Assembly (NCBI GenBank): GCA_965198715.1
Contig: CBDAPV010000001.1
Span: 62,001-126,000 of the forward strand
Source: RH-AL1 sp965198715
GTDB taxonomy: Bacteria > Pseudomonadota > Alphaproteobacteria > Rhizobiales > Beijerinckiaceae
Length of the DNA stretch: 64,000 nt
Reading direction: 5' to 3'
Each line of letters starts with the position of its first letter. Positions within the stretch are counted from its first letter, which is position 1. The position numbers and the translations under genes are program-made. This document shows positions 25,860-33,666 of this stretch, in pieces. The notes beneath the pieces are model-generated. The model searched no databases. It saw only the letters and a program-made list of their open reading frames with translations, and was not told where the DNA came from.

Positions 25860-26732
25860 TTGGCTTTGCCGAATTGGACCTTGCCGAATTGGACCCTGCC
25901 GAGTTGGGACTGGGCGGCGGCCGACCCCTTCGACCTCGACGGCTCGGACTTCCTGGCGCTCTACGCCGCGCTGATGGTCCTCGTGGCCATGCTGACCTGG
26001 CTGTTGCGCGACGTGGCGCGCACCAGCGACAGGCGTCCCGACCTGCGCGACCTCGGCGACGTCGAGCTCGCCTATTGCGTCGGCGGCGACGAGCGCGCCG
26101 CCGACACTCTCTACGTGGCCCTGGCGGCGCGCGGGGTCGCCGGCCTCGGCAGGAACAGCCTCGGCGTGGACTGCATCAGCGTGGACTGCATCATCGTGGT
26201 CGACGATCCGGTCGCCGGCCTGCCACCACAGCTCGAAGCCTTCCGGCACGCGATCGTCGGCTCCCGCTCGCGAGAACGCTTCCTGGCCGCCTTCACCGAC
26301 AGCTCGCCCTATGAGGCGATGTTGGATCGGTTGCTGGCGCGCAAAATCCTGCTCGATCCCGCGCGCCGCGCACGTCTCGACCGGGCGACCTGGCTGCCCA
26401 GCACCCTGCTCCTGGCCTCCGGCCTCGCGAAGGTCTGCGTCGGGCTGCTGCGGGGCGAGCCCGTCGGTTTTCTCCTGCTGTTCATGGCGACTACGCTCGT
26501 CGCGCTCGTCGCCGCCATGGGTCGGGAGCGCTATCTCACTCGCGAGGCGCAGGGCTCGCTCGACGCCCTGCGCCAAAGCCGCAGTCGCGTCCTTAAGGCA
26601 CCGCGTCCCGACGAGCTGCCTTTCGCCTTCGCCATGCTCGGCACCGTCGCGCTCGCTGGCACCGCGCACGCCGGCTACGCCAGACTGGTCAAGCCGCAGG
26701 ACGGCGGCAACACGGGCGGCGGGAGCAGCTGA
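25860..26732 (+). CDS. TIGR04222-like membrane protein
   Basis: A 290-residue protein with a membrane helix near residues 31-50 (FLALYAALMVLVAMLTWLL), a soluble domain of about 120 residues with DVELAYCVGGDERAADTLYV, and a second hydrophobic pair near 180-215. The combination resembles the TIGR04222 family, whose members are of unknown function and usually end in Cys/Gly-rich tails; here the tail is GGNTGGGSS with no Cys. The N-terminus is a repeated LPNWT/LPSWD motif. The TTG start at 25860 follows GAGAAGG. It lies 24 bp after parC. Confidence 0.65.
   Translation: MALPNWTLPNWTLPSWDWAAADPFDLDGSDFLALYAALMVLVAMLTWLLRDVARTSDRRPDLRDLGDVELAYCVGGDERAADTLYVALAARGVAGLGRNSLGVDCISVDCIIVVDDPVAGLPPQLEAFRHAIVGSRSRERFLAAFTDSSPYEAMLDRLLARKILLDPARRARLDRATWLPSTLLLASGLAKVCVGLLRGEPVGFLLLFMATTLVALVAAMGRERYLTREAQGSLDALRQSRSRVLKAPRPDELPFAFAMLGTVALAGTAHAGYARLVKPQDGGNTGGGSS
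25866..25910 (+). repeat. Three tandem 15-bp units inside a coding start
   Basis: TTGCCGAATTGGACC occurs twice exactly and a third time as CTGCCGAGTTGGGAC. It encodes LPNWT, LPNWT and LPSWD at the N-terminus of the TIGR04222-like protein. Each unit begins with TTG or CTG, so the repeat also multiplies possible start codons. Confidence 0.85.
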
Positions 26733-26811
26733 CGCGCGTTTTTCTCGCGGGCGGCCGTAGGGAGACGAGGATTGCACCGTTTTTCCTGCGCATCCAACAG
26801 GAGGACCCCCG

Positions 26812-27084
26812 ATGCGCCTATCAACGATCGCCGCGGCTCTCACCCTCGCCGCCACCCCTATCGCCGGCGCCAATGCCATGCCGCTCGCCCAGCCCCTTCC
26901 GCTGGCCGGCAGCGAAACGCCCGCCATCACCCTGACGTCGGGCGGATGCGGCATCGCATTCCACCGCGGCCCCTACGGAGTCTGCCGGCCGAATCTCTAC
27001 GGCGGTTTCGGCTATCCACGCTTCGGTTATGGTTACGGCTACCGCGGCTTCGGCTACCACCGTGGCTACTTCCGCCGCTTCTAA
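26812..27084 (+). CDS. Exported GCG_CRPN-type Gly/Tyr-rich protein, 90 residues
   Basis: A signal peptide (MRLSTIAAALTLAATPIAGA to NAMP) precedes the diagnostic block GGCGIAFHRGPYGVCRPN. I recognise this as the GCG_CRPN domain that precedes repeat tails in Hyphomicrobiales proteins. The tail, GFGYPRFGYGYGYRGFGYHR, is Gly/Tyr/Arg-rich and likely disordered. It is probably periplasmic or surface-associated; the function is unknown. The ATG at 26812 has an AGGAGG site about 8 nt upstream. Confidence 0.82.
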   Translation: MRLSTIAAALTLAATPIAGANAMPLAQPLPLAGSETPAITLTSGGCGIAFHRGPYGVCRPNLYGGFGYPRFGYGYGYRGFGYHRGYFRRF

Positions 27085-27453
27085 GCGACCGCCTCAAACG
27101 AGAGACTTCCCGGCCACCAAGGCTCGTCCGCCGTCTCACCGCCGCGGACGAGCCGAATGACCTTGCCAAGCGTACCCGTCTGCCCCGCTGCAATATTGAT
27201 AAGCTGTCGCGCTCGAGCGCGGGCCGAGTGTCCGGGAACGTCGCCATCCCGCGTCCTCCCGCGCGTTGACTCGTTTTCAGCGCTTCTTTATCGACATTTG
27301 TCTGTTGGGTTGCACCGGTTGGCCGGTCCCGCCTTGCCGGCGCGATGGTCGCCGGCGTTCCGGCGCTACCCACCGCGTCAACGAAGCGGTTGGGGCGTCT
27401 TCTCACATCGGGAGCCTGGCGCCGCGGGCGCCGGCGCCAGGCAGGCAAGTCTA
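27085..27453. other. 369-bp intergenic region before hbd, with one hairpin
   Basis: No gene is supportable here. An 11-bp inverted repeat, GGCTCGTCCGC at 27121-27131 and GCGGACGAGCC at 27144-27154, forms a hairpin 37 bp after the GCG_CRPN gene. It has no T-tract on either strand, so it may mark the 3' end of that transcript. The remaining 300 bp must contain the hbd promoter, but I see no clear -35/-10 pair. Confidence 0.4.
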
Positions 27454-28329
27454 ATGGACATCGGGAAGATCGGCGTGATCGGCGCCGGGCAGATGGGGAC
27501 CGGCATCGCCCAGGTCTGCGCGCTCGCCGGCATCGACGTCTTGCTGAATGACGTCACCGAGGCCAGGACCCACGCCGGGATGGAGGCGATCCGCGTCAAT
27601 CTTGGCAGGCTCGTCGATCGCCAGTCGATCGAGGAGCATGCCGCTTCAGGTGCCCTGCCCCGCATCACGCCCGCGCCCGACCTCGTGGCCTTCGCCGATT
27701 GCGACCTGGTGATCGAGGCGGCCTCGGAGAACGAGGAGGTCAAGCGCCGCATCTTCGGCATGGTGTGCCCGCACCTCAAGCCCGAGACCTTGCTCGCCTC
27801 CAACACCTCGTCGATCTCGATCACGCGGCTGGCGGCCTCGACCGACCGGCCGGAGAAGTTCATCGGCATCCATTTCATGAACCCGGCCGTGAAGATGCAG
27901 CTCGTGGAGCTGATCCGCGGCATCGCGACCGAGGACGGCACCTTCGAGACGGCCAAGGTGCTGATCGCGCGTCTCGGCAAGACGGCGACGCTGTCGGAGG
28001 ATTTCCCCGCCTTCATCGTCAACCGCATCCTGCTGCCGATGATCAACGAGGCGATCTACACGCTCTACGAGGGCGTCGGCTCGGTCGAGGCGATCGATAC
28101 CGCGATGAAGCTCGGCGCCAACCACCCGATGGGTCCGCTGACCCTGGCCGATTTCATCGGCCTCGACACGCTGCTCTCGGTCATGCAGGTGCTGCATGAG
28201 GGGCTGGCCGACCCGAAGTACCGTCCCTGCCCGTTGCTGGTGAAATATGTCGAGGCCGGCTGGCTCGGCCGCAAGACGCAGCGCGGCTTCTACGATTACC
28301 GCAGCGGCACGCCGATCCCGACGCGCTGA
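27454..28329 (+). CDS. hbd: 3-hydroxybutyryl-CoA dehydrogenase
   Basis: This enzyme oxidises or reduces the 3-hydroxyacyl-CoA/acetoacetyl-CoA pair with NAD(P)(H), in polyhydroxybutyrate, butyrate or fatty-acid metabolism. The 291-residue protein starts with the Rossmann motif IGVIGAGQMGTGIAQ. It continues with SNTSSISITRLAA, the signature FIGIHFMNPAVKMQLVELIR, and DFPAFIVNRILLPMINEAIY with the family's C-terminal dimer domain. The ATG at 27454 is the family start; the frame stays open far upstream. It stands alone, whereas in many alphaproteobacteria it follows etfBA. Confidence 0.93.
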   Translation: MDIGKIGVIGAGQMGTGIAQVCALAGIDVLLNDVTEARTHAGMEAIRVNLGRLVDRQSIEEHAASGALPRITPAPDLVAFADCDLVIEAASENEEVKRRIFGMVCPHLKPETLLASNTSSISITRLAASTDRPEKFIGIHFMNPAVKMQLVELIRGIATEDGTFETAKVLIARLGKTATLSEDFPAFIVNRILLPMINEAIYTLYEGVGSVEAIDTAMKLGANHPMGPLTLADFIGLDTLLSVMQVLHEGLADPKYRPCPLLVKYVEAGWLGRKTQRGFYDYRSGTPIPTR

Positions 28330-28474
28330 GCGGACCCATCAGTCAGAATCTTTGTCATTTCAGCGCGCCGAAGGCGAACCCGGCTAGACTTTCATGCCGC
28401 GTCTCGCCTCACTTCGTCGGCTGCGGTCTGGCAAACAAAAGCCGCGGAGGAAAGCCTCGTGCTAAGCCTGCGCG

Positions 28475-29215
28475 ATGGAGTGGCGGGACCAGGGGCTGAT
28501 CATCGGGGCGCGCCGGCACGGCGAGACCAGCCTCATCATCGAGGTAATGACGCGCGGGCACGGCCGCCACCTCGGGCTGGTCAAGGGTGGCCGCTCGCGC
28601 CGCGCGGCACCGCTGCTGCAGCCCGGCAACGAGATCGAGGTGACGTGGCGCGCCCGGCTCGAGGAGCATCTCGGCTTTTACGCGGTGGAGACGACCCGGC
28701 TGCGTGCCGCCGAGCTGATGAGGGCGCCAGCCTCGCTGCACGGGCTCAACCTGGTCGCGGCGCTGCTGCGCCTCACCGCCGAGCGCGAGCCCCACGAAGC
28801 GCTCTACGAGGCGGCGCGCGGCGTGCTCGACGCGCTCGACGGATCCGCCATGATCGCATCGGCCGCGGCGGCGATGGTCCGCTTCGAGCTGGCGGTGCTG
28901 GCCGAGAGCGGCTTCGGGCTCGACCTCTCGTCCTGCGCCGCGACCGAGCGGACGGACGATCTCGCCTACGTGTCGCCGCGCTCGTCGCGCGCCGTGTCGC
29001 GCGAGGCCGGCTCGCCCTACCGCGACCGCCTGCTGGCGCTGCCGCCGTTCCTGCTCGCCGAGACGGAAGCCGCCGCCGGAGAGCTGGAGGCCGGGTTCGC
29101 GCTCTCGGGTTTCTTCCTCGCCCGCGACGTCTTCACGCCGCGAGGCCAGGCCATGCCGGAGGCGCGCACCGCCTTCCTCGAGCAGGTGCGGCGCGCCACG
29201 GCACAGCCTGTCTGA
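28475..29215 (+). CDS. recO: DNA repair protein RecO
   Basis: RecO helps load RecA at gaps together with RecR. The 246-residue protein begins MEWRDQGLIIGARRHGETSL, the OB-fold start typical of alphaproteobacterial RecO, with GRHLGLVKGGRSRR and RLEEHLGFYAVE. The C-terminal half is helical, ending VFTPRGQAMPEARTAFLEQV. The four zinc-ligand Cys of some RecO proteins are absent, which is common in this group. The usual partner era is not adjacent. Confidence 0.92.
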   Translation: MEWRDQGLIIGARRHGETSLIIEVMTRGHGRHLGLVKGGRSRRAAPLLQPGNEIEVTWRARLEEHLGFYAVETTRLRAAELMRAPASLHGLNLVAALLRLTAEREPHEALYEAARGVLDALDGSAMIASAAAAMVRFELAVLAESGFGLDLSSCAATERTDDLAYVSPRSSRAVSREAGSPYRDRLLALPPFLLAETEAAAGELEAGFALSGFFLARDVFTPRGQAMPEARTAFLEQVRRATAQPV

Positions 29216-29288
29216 ACTTGGCCCGCTTGAAATCGGCCGCCGGATCGCGTTGTTCGCGCCCTTGAAGCGGTGCGATGGGGTGGACGAC

Positions 29289-29957
29289 ATGGACGACGAC
29301 GCGGCCCCGCCGCCTGCCGAACGCCGTGGCTTCATCCTGATCCTGTCGTCGCCCTCGGGGGCCGGCAAGACCACGCTGACGCGCATGCTGGGGCAATCGA
29401 AGCTCGACCTCACCCTGTCGATCTCCGTGACGACGCGCCCTCGCCGCGACAGCGAAGCGCACGGCGTGCACTACGATTTCATCGACAAGCGCAGCTTCCA
29501 GTCGCTGCGCGACGCCGACGACCTCCTCGAATGGGCGGAGGTGCACGGCAATTTCTACGGCACGCCGCGCGCGCCGGTGGAGCGGATCCTGGAGCAGGGC
29601 CGCGACGTGCTCTTCGACATCGATTGGCAGGGAACCCAGCAGGTCAAGGCGAAGGCCGGCATGGACGCCGTCACCATCTTCATCCTGCCGCCGAGCATGG
29701 CCGAACTGCAGGCCCGCCTGGAGCGCCGCGCCGAGGATCCGCCGGAGGTGATCGCCAAGCGCCTTAGCAACGCCCGCGTCGAGATCCGCCGCTGGCCGCT
29801 TTACGATTACGTGCTCGTCAACGACGACATCCAGGACACGTTCGACCAGCTGCTCGCGATCATCATGGCGGAACGGTGCAAGGCCTCCCGGGCCAAGGCC
29901 ACGATCGGACGCTTCATCGACGGGCTCCTGGAGGCGCCGGAAGGATCGCTCGCCTGA
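29289..29957 (+). CDS. gmk: Guanylate kinase
   Basis: Gmk phosphorylates GMP to GDP. The 222-residue protein has the P-loop ILSSPSGAGKTTLTRMLG near its start. The GMP-binding TTRPRRDSEAHGVHYDFID and EWAEVHGNFYG follow, then VLFDIDWQGTQQVK and a C-terminal lid region. ATG 29289 gives the best family length; an earlier in-frame start at 29250 adds 13 residues. It follows recO after 73 bp. In many relatives gmk follows yicC, which is not present here. Confidence 0.95.
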   Translation: MDDDAAPPPAERRGFILILSSPSGAGKTTLTRMLGQSKLDLTLSISVTTRPRRDSEAHGVHYDFIDKRSFQSLRDADDLLEWAEVHGNFYGTPRAPVERILEQGRDVLFDIDWQGTQQVKAKAGMDAVTIFILPPSMAELQARLERRAEDPPEVIAKRLSNARVEIRRWPLYDYVLVNDDIQDTFDQLLAIIMAERCKASRAKATIGRFIDGLLEAPEGSLA

Positions 29958-29977
29958 GGCGAGCCGCGGAGCTTCAA

Positions 29978-30283
29978 CTAGAGCCCGAAGAAGCCGATCC
30001 CGAACAGGCCAGTGCCGTTGGAATAGCCGGTGCCGAAGACGCCGCCATGGCCGAGCAGGCCGGTGCCCTGCGGTCCCTCGGGGCGAAGCAGGCCGGCGTC
30101 GACGTAGCCCAGAGGTGCATAGTTGGGTACGCCGCCGTGCCCGACGACATCGCTATAGCCGTCGTGGCGATGACGCGAGGCGTGATGGCGGTGCCGGACG
30201 GTGGCGCTAGCCGGCGCCGCCACGCTCGCCGCCGCGACCAGCGCCAGAACCGCCGGCAATACGAATTTGTGAAGAAGCCGCAC
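29978..30283 (-). CDS. Exported His/Gly-rich protein, 101 residues
   Basis: Not recognised. A signal peptide, VRLLHKFVLPAVLALVAAAS to ASA, precedes a His/Arg stretch TVRHRHHASRHRHDG and a Gly-rich part of GLLGHGG and FGTGYSNG type. It may bind metal through the His cluster; that is inference. The GTG start at 30283 is needed to keep the signal peptide. The frame extends upstream into the intergenic repeat, and a competing frame over the same DNA is rejected. Confidence 0.65.
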   Translation of the reverse strand: MRLLHKFVLPAVLALVAAASVAAPASATVRHRHHASRHRHDGYSDVVGHGGVPNYAPLGYVDAGLLRPEGPQGTGLLGHGGVFGTGYSNGTGLFGIGFFGL

Positions 30284-30390
30284 GGTCGTCGTCCTTCGCT
30301 GAACCGGGGAAGCTCTACCACGCCGCAAGCCGCGATCGAAATGGCCGGCGTACTGCGTCGCTCGAAAAAGAGCAGGTCGCTTCCGCAATC

Positions 30391-30495
30391 CATCCCCCTC
30401 CATGAAATCGGGAGGAGGAGGACCGCCGAAGAGGGAAGCGACGGCCCTCTCCACGCTGCGCGTGACTCCCCCCCCCGCTGTGCAGGGGAGGTTGC
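30391..30495. repeat. Diverged copy of a palindromic intergenic repeat
   Basis: The stretch has the same order of blocks as the copies at 36113-36165 and 40250-40394: GGAGGAGGAGGACCGCCGAA, then CCCTCTCCACGCTGCGCGTG, then a C-run and CCGCTGTGCAGGGGAGG. It is less well conserved than the other two. It lies between two minus-strand genes in a 216-bp gap, most of which it fills. Confidence 0.55.
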
Positions 30496-30499
30496 GGCT

Positions 30500-31327
30500 T
30501 CACCCGAACTTCGTGCGCGCCAACGCCTCGCGGTAGCGAGGCTGCAGGCGCCGCGGGGTGGCGGTCAAGCAACCGTGGATCGGCTCGCGCTTGTTGTAGA
30601 TCAGCGGCGCGCCGTCGAGGTCGGCGAGTAGGCCGCCGGCCTCTTGCAGCACCAGGTCGGCGGCGGCGAGGTCCCAGTCGTGCGAGTCGCGGGTCGTGAA
30701 GCCGGCGTCGTAGACGCCGGAGGCCACCATCACCACCCGCAGCGCCAGCGAGGCGATCTTCGGCTTGAAATCGTAGTCAAGCCCCGCAGCCCGCATCGCC
30801 TTCGTGAGATTGTCGGGACAGGTGACTTGGATGTCTTGGGCCGGCGCGTTCGCTTCGGGCCCATCGCTGTCCGGCACTCGCAGCCGCCGATCATTGAGGG
30901 CGGCGCCGCCGCCGGCGATTGCGGTGTAGGTCTCGCCGAGCGCCGGCGCGTGGACCACCGCCACCGTCGGCCGGCCTTGCGTCACCAGGGCGATGGCGAC
31001 GCACCAATGCCGGTCGCCGCGCGAAAAGCCGCGCGTGCCGTCGATCGGGTCGACGATGATCACGCGCTCGGCACCGAGCCTGGCGTCGTCGTCGACGCTC
31101 TCCTCGGAAAGCCATGCCGCGCCCGGCCAAAGGGCCTTGAGCCGCGGTTCGAGGAAGCTGTTGACGGCGTAGTCCGCCTCGGTGACCGGAGAGCCGTCGC
31201 CCTTCCACTCGACGCCGGCGCGAGTCTTGCCGCCGGGCTCGAAGAAACCGAGCGCGATGTCGCCGGCCTCGTTCGCCAGGGCGACGAGGCGCGCGAGCGT
31301 GTCGCGATCGGTTGCATGTGTGTCCAG
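30500..31327 (-). CDS. CysQ-like inositol-phosphatase family protein lacking a standard start codon
   Basis: A Mg-dependent phosphatase of the inositol monophosphatase fold, closest to CysQ (3'-phosphoadenosine 5'-phosphate phosphatase) in pattern. Catalytic motifs are all there: WKGDGSPVTEAD, WLSEES, VDPIDGTRGFSRGD and TTRDSHDWDLAAADLVLQEAG. The frame opens after a TAG at 31364-31366. Between it and the VDPIDGT motif there is no ATG, GTG or TTG. The first standard start, GTG 31063, would remove the metal-binding WLSEES. I therefore propose CTG at 31327 or 31336 as the start, giving about 275-278 residues, a normal length. A sequencing error or frameshift at the 5' end is the alternative. Confidence 0.75.
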   Translation of the reverse strand: MDTHATDRDTLARLVALANEAGDIALGFFEPGGKTRAGVEWKGDGSPVTEADYAVNSFLEPRLKALWPGAAWLSEESVDDDARLGAERVIIVDPIDGTRGFSRGDRHWCVAIALVTQGRPTVAVVHAPALGETYTAIAGGGAALNDRRLRVPDSDGPEANAPAQDIQVTCPDNLTKAMRAAGLDYDFKPKIASLALRVVMVASGVYDAGFTTRDSHDWDLAAADLVLQEAGGLLADLDGAPLIYNKREPIHGCLTATPRRLQPRYREALARTKFG

Positions 31328-31416
31328 CGTGATCAGCCGTTCGTGGAAAAACCCGCGCTGTTCCTAATCAGCCCCGGCGCCGGCAGCAAGATGGACCGGT
31401 GCCGCGCCCACAGCCC

Positions 31417-31821
31417 TCAAGCCGGCAGCGCGTCGAGCCCCGCCTTGGCGCAGATGCCGTCCTGGGACGATTGGACGCCCGACACGCCGATGGCGCCGAC
31501 GAAGGCGTCGCGGAAGACGATGGGCAGGCCGCCCTCGATCATGGTGGCACCGGGAAGGGTCATCATGTGAACCTTGCCGTCGAGGACCACCTTCTCCATC
31601 GCCGCCGACGGGCGCTTGAACATGATGGCGGTACGCGCCTTTTCCTGGGCGACGACGCAGGAGGCCTTCTGCGTGCCATCCATGCGTTCCAGCAGCACGA
31701 GGTGTCCGCCGTCGTCGACGATCGCTACCACGATCGTCCATCCGTTCTTCGCTGCCTCGGCGCGGGCGGCGGCCGCCATGGCTTTGGCATCGTCGAGCGA
31801 CAGGGCGTGGTGCGGGATCAT
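31417..31821 (-). CDS. GlcG/HbpS-type (DUF336) protein
   Basis: A 134-residue protein of the Haem_degrading/DUF336 family, related to GlcG and to the heme-binding HbpS. Family hallmarks are LSLDDAKAMAAAARAEAAKN, IVVAIVDDGGHLVLLERMDG, EKARTAIMFKRPS and the Gly-rich FVGAIGVSGVQSSQDG. The Arg/Pro motif before IEGGLPI is typical. Function in this organism is unknown; relatives occur in glycolate and C1 gene clusters. The ATG at 31821 is the family start. It lies upstream of the CysQ-like gene on the same strand. Confidence 0.85.
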   Translation of the reverse strand: MIPHHALSLDDAKAMAAAARAEAAKNGWTIVVAIVDDGGHLVLLERMDGTQKASCVVAQEKARTAIMFKRPSAAMEKVVLDGKVHMMTLPGATMIEGGLPIVFRDAFVGAIGVSGVQSSQDGICAKAGLDALPA

Positions 31822-32050
31822 GTCAGGGTTCTCGGAATGCGCGAGGGGCGCGCCTTTCTGCGCAAGCCGGGCTCCCGACGCAAGCGCGCACGGATTCGAT
31901 CCAATCTTATGGGATGCGGTCTTCCTATGAGAAGGATGGCGCGCGAAAGACCCGTATCTGCGGTCACTTAGAGGCTGTGGCGGCGTCCGCGTTAGGGGAA
32001 TCGGGCCGCCCCGCGGGCATGCTCGGACCAGGCAACACGAGACCCGCGCC

Positions 32051-32557
32051 ATGACCCAGCCCGCCGTTGACCCTGCTTTGGAGAGCTTCTCCATCGCTCG
32101 CCACGCCGCAGATCCTCGCGCCGACGGCGGCCTCCGCCTCGTCCGGGTCGGCGCCACCGCGGTGACGATCGAGCGCAGCCTCGGGGGCGTGCGCATGCGC
32201 GTCGGGGTCCCGACGGCTGCCTATCGCGGCCTGTTCATCGCGGTGCAGGCGCCGAGCGGCCGCGCCACGCTCAGCCTGCGCCACGAGGACAGCGAGCTCG
32301 ACGTGGTGCTGGGCAGCGGCGAGGCCGAGGACGTCGCCCGTTCCGCCAGGGCCTGGAGCCGCGTGCTGGGCAAGGCCGTCGAGGTGGAGGAAGCCTGCGT
32401 GACCATGCACGCCGCCTACGCCCGCACCCGCAAACGGATGAAGCCGTCGCGCCGCTCGGCCTTCAGCCGGCGCCGCAAACCCGGCGTCGCGGCGCTGGCG
32501 CGGACCAGCTTCGCCGCCGAGCACGAGATCATCGCTCGCGATCGATCGCCGTCGTGA
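32051..32557 (+). CDS. DUF6101-like protein
   Basis: A 168-residue soluble protein. Its core, VTIERSLGGVRMRVGVPTAA and FIAVQAPSGRATLSLRHED, looks like a PilZ-like or small beta-barrel domain, and I associate it with DUF6101 of Hyphomicrobiales, with moderate certainty. The C-terminus is very basic (RTRKRMKPSRRSAFSRRRK), so nucleic-acid contact is possible. The ATG at 32051 is the first in frame. No neighbour explains its role. Confidence 0.6.
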   Translation: MTQPAVDPALESFSIARHAADPRADGGLRLVRVGATAVTIERSLGGVRMRVGVPTAAYRGLFIAVQAPSGRATLSLRHEDSELDVVLGSGEAEDVARSARAWSRVLGKAVEVEEACVTMHAAYARTRKRMKPSRRSAFSRRRKPGVAALARTSFAAEHEIIARDRSPS

Positions 32558-32679
32558 GGCCATGAACGCATCCGAAAAGACGCGGCTTCACCGGCTCTTA
32601 ACGTCGTCGGGCGAGGGTCGCGTCGGCAACGGCACGCGCCAGTGCGGCACGCGACATGTCGATAAGGATCAGAGCCTCG

Positions 32680-33204
32680 ATGCACGCCGGCTGGTTACGG
32701 ATGCCGCTCGTTGTCGCCACCGCCCTCGCGGCGCTCGCCGCGCCGGCGTCCCGCGCCGACCAGATCGGCAAGGCGTCCGGCCTGCCGGTCCCACGCTACG
32801 TCAGCCTGAAGTCGGACCGGGTCAATCTCCGCGAAGGCCCTTCCAAGGAGAACCGCACCACCTGGATCTTCCAGAGAGCCGGTCTGCCCGTCGAGATCAC
32901 GGCCGAGTTCGAGACCTGGCGCAAGGTGCGCGACAGCGAAGGCTCGGAGGGCTGGGTGCTGCACTCGCTGCTCTCGGGGCGGCGCACCGCTTTGGTCACG
33001 CCCTGGAAGAAGGACGGGACGCCGACTGCCGTGCGCGCGAAGCCCAGCGACGATGCCGCCGCCTCGGCCAAGCTCGAACCCAACGTGATCGCCAACATCC
33101 GCTCTTGCGACAAGAGCTGGTGCCGGGTCAACGGCCAGGGCTTCGACGGCTTCGTCAAGCAGGTCGACCTGTGGGGCGTCTACCCCAATGAGATCATCGA
33201 GTAG
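32680..33204 (+). CDS. Exported bacterial SH3-domain protein
   Basis: A signal peptide (MHAGWLRMPLVVATALAALA to ASRA) precedes two SH3-like repeats of the SH3_4/DUF1058 type. The first is YVSLKSDRVNLREGPSKENR with WIFQRAGLPVEITAEFETW and GWVLHSLLSGRRTA. The second is GTPTAVRAKPSD and SCDKSWCRVNGQGFDGFVKQ. Such proteins bind peptidoglycan or associate with envelope enzymes in Hyphomicrobiales. Start is uncertain: ATG 32680 follows AAGGA by 12 nt, and ATG 32656 would lengthen the N-region by eight residues. Confidence 0.87.
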   Translation: MHAGWLRMPLVVATALAALAAPASRADQIGKASGLPVPRYVSLKSDRVNLREGPSKENRTTWIFQRAGLPVEITAEFETWRKVRDSEGSEGWVLHSLLSGRRTALVTPWKKDGTPTAVRAKPSDDAAASAKLEPNVIANIRSCDKSWCRVNGQGFDGFVKQVDLWGVYPNEIIE

Positions 33205-33227
33205 GCTGCGGCGGCGAAGCTTGCGTT

Positions 33228-33515
33228 CTAGCGATTGGTCTCGACATCGCCGGTGCTCTTGCCCTCGCGGCACGCTTTCATCTGCATGACCTGACCGATC
33301 GCGCAGCCCTTAAGGCAGCCGAACTTCACGTTGTGATTCGTGTCGACGTACTCGGACGCGGCGGCGAGCGCGCGAGACGTGCAATCGTCGGTGCAGACCT
33401 GGATGCGATCGTTCATCGCCTTCTTGCAGGCCTCCTGCCGATCGTCGGCACGAGCCTGTGTCGAGACCGTCGAAACGGCCAGAAGAACGAGCGCCGTGGT
33501 GGCGATGGCACGCAA
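33228..33515 (-). CDS. Exported six-cysteine protein with mirrored Cys spacing
   Basis: I do not recognise the family. A signal peptide MRAIATTALVLLAVSTVSTQ to ARA leads into a 72-residue mature protein with six Cys. The spacing is C-X10-C-X3-C, then 21 residues, then C-X3-C-X10-C, an exact mirror. Both arms look helical (KKAMNDRIQV and AIGQVMQMKA), so two helices stapled by disulfides into a hairpin is the natural model. The TTG start at 33515 has a GGGAGGA site about 6 nt upstream. It is convergent with the SH3 gene. Confidence 0.75.
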   Translation of the reverse strand: MRAIATTALVLLAVSTVSTQARADDRQEACKKAMNDRIQVCTDDCTSRALAAASEYVDTNHNVKFGCLKGCAIGQVMQMKACREGKSTGDVETNR

Positions 33516-33666
33516 GGCGATCCTCCCGAAGAGCCGCGGCCTTGGCGGCCGTCTGCATTTGCACCCAGACTAGCCAACCGGTGGGCGCCGTCAAACGGCG
33601 GTGGTGCCGCAGCGCCTTCACCGCATCTCAACGAACCTTGCGCAGGCTTGCAACTTCGGAGGAGCA

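Noticed and set aside
25176..26954. 592-residue minus-strand frame opposite the end of parC and the TIGR04222-like gene
   Set aside because: Compositional shadow; it crosses a gene boundary and lacks any motif.
29974..30393. 139-residue minus-strand frame overlapping the exported His/Gly-rich gene
   Set aside because: It lacks a signal peptide and normal composition, whereas the frame starting at GTG 30283 has a clean signal peptide.
31060..31317. 85-residue minus-strand frame starting ATG 31317 in front of the CysQ-like gene
   Set aside because: It is in a different frame from the conserved WKGDGSPVTEAD segment and reads as Ser/Arg-rich shadow. It could only be the true start if a frameshift follows, which I note under the finding.
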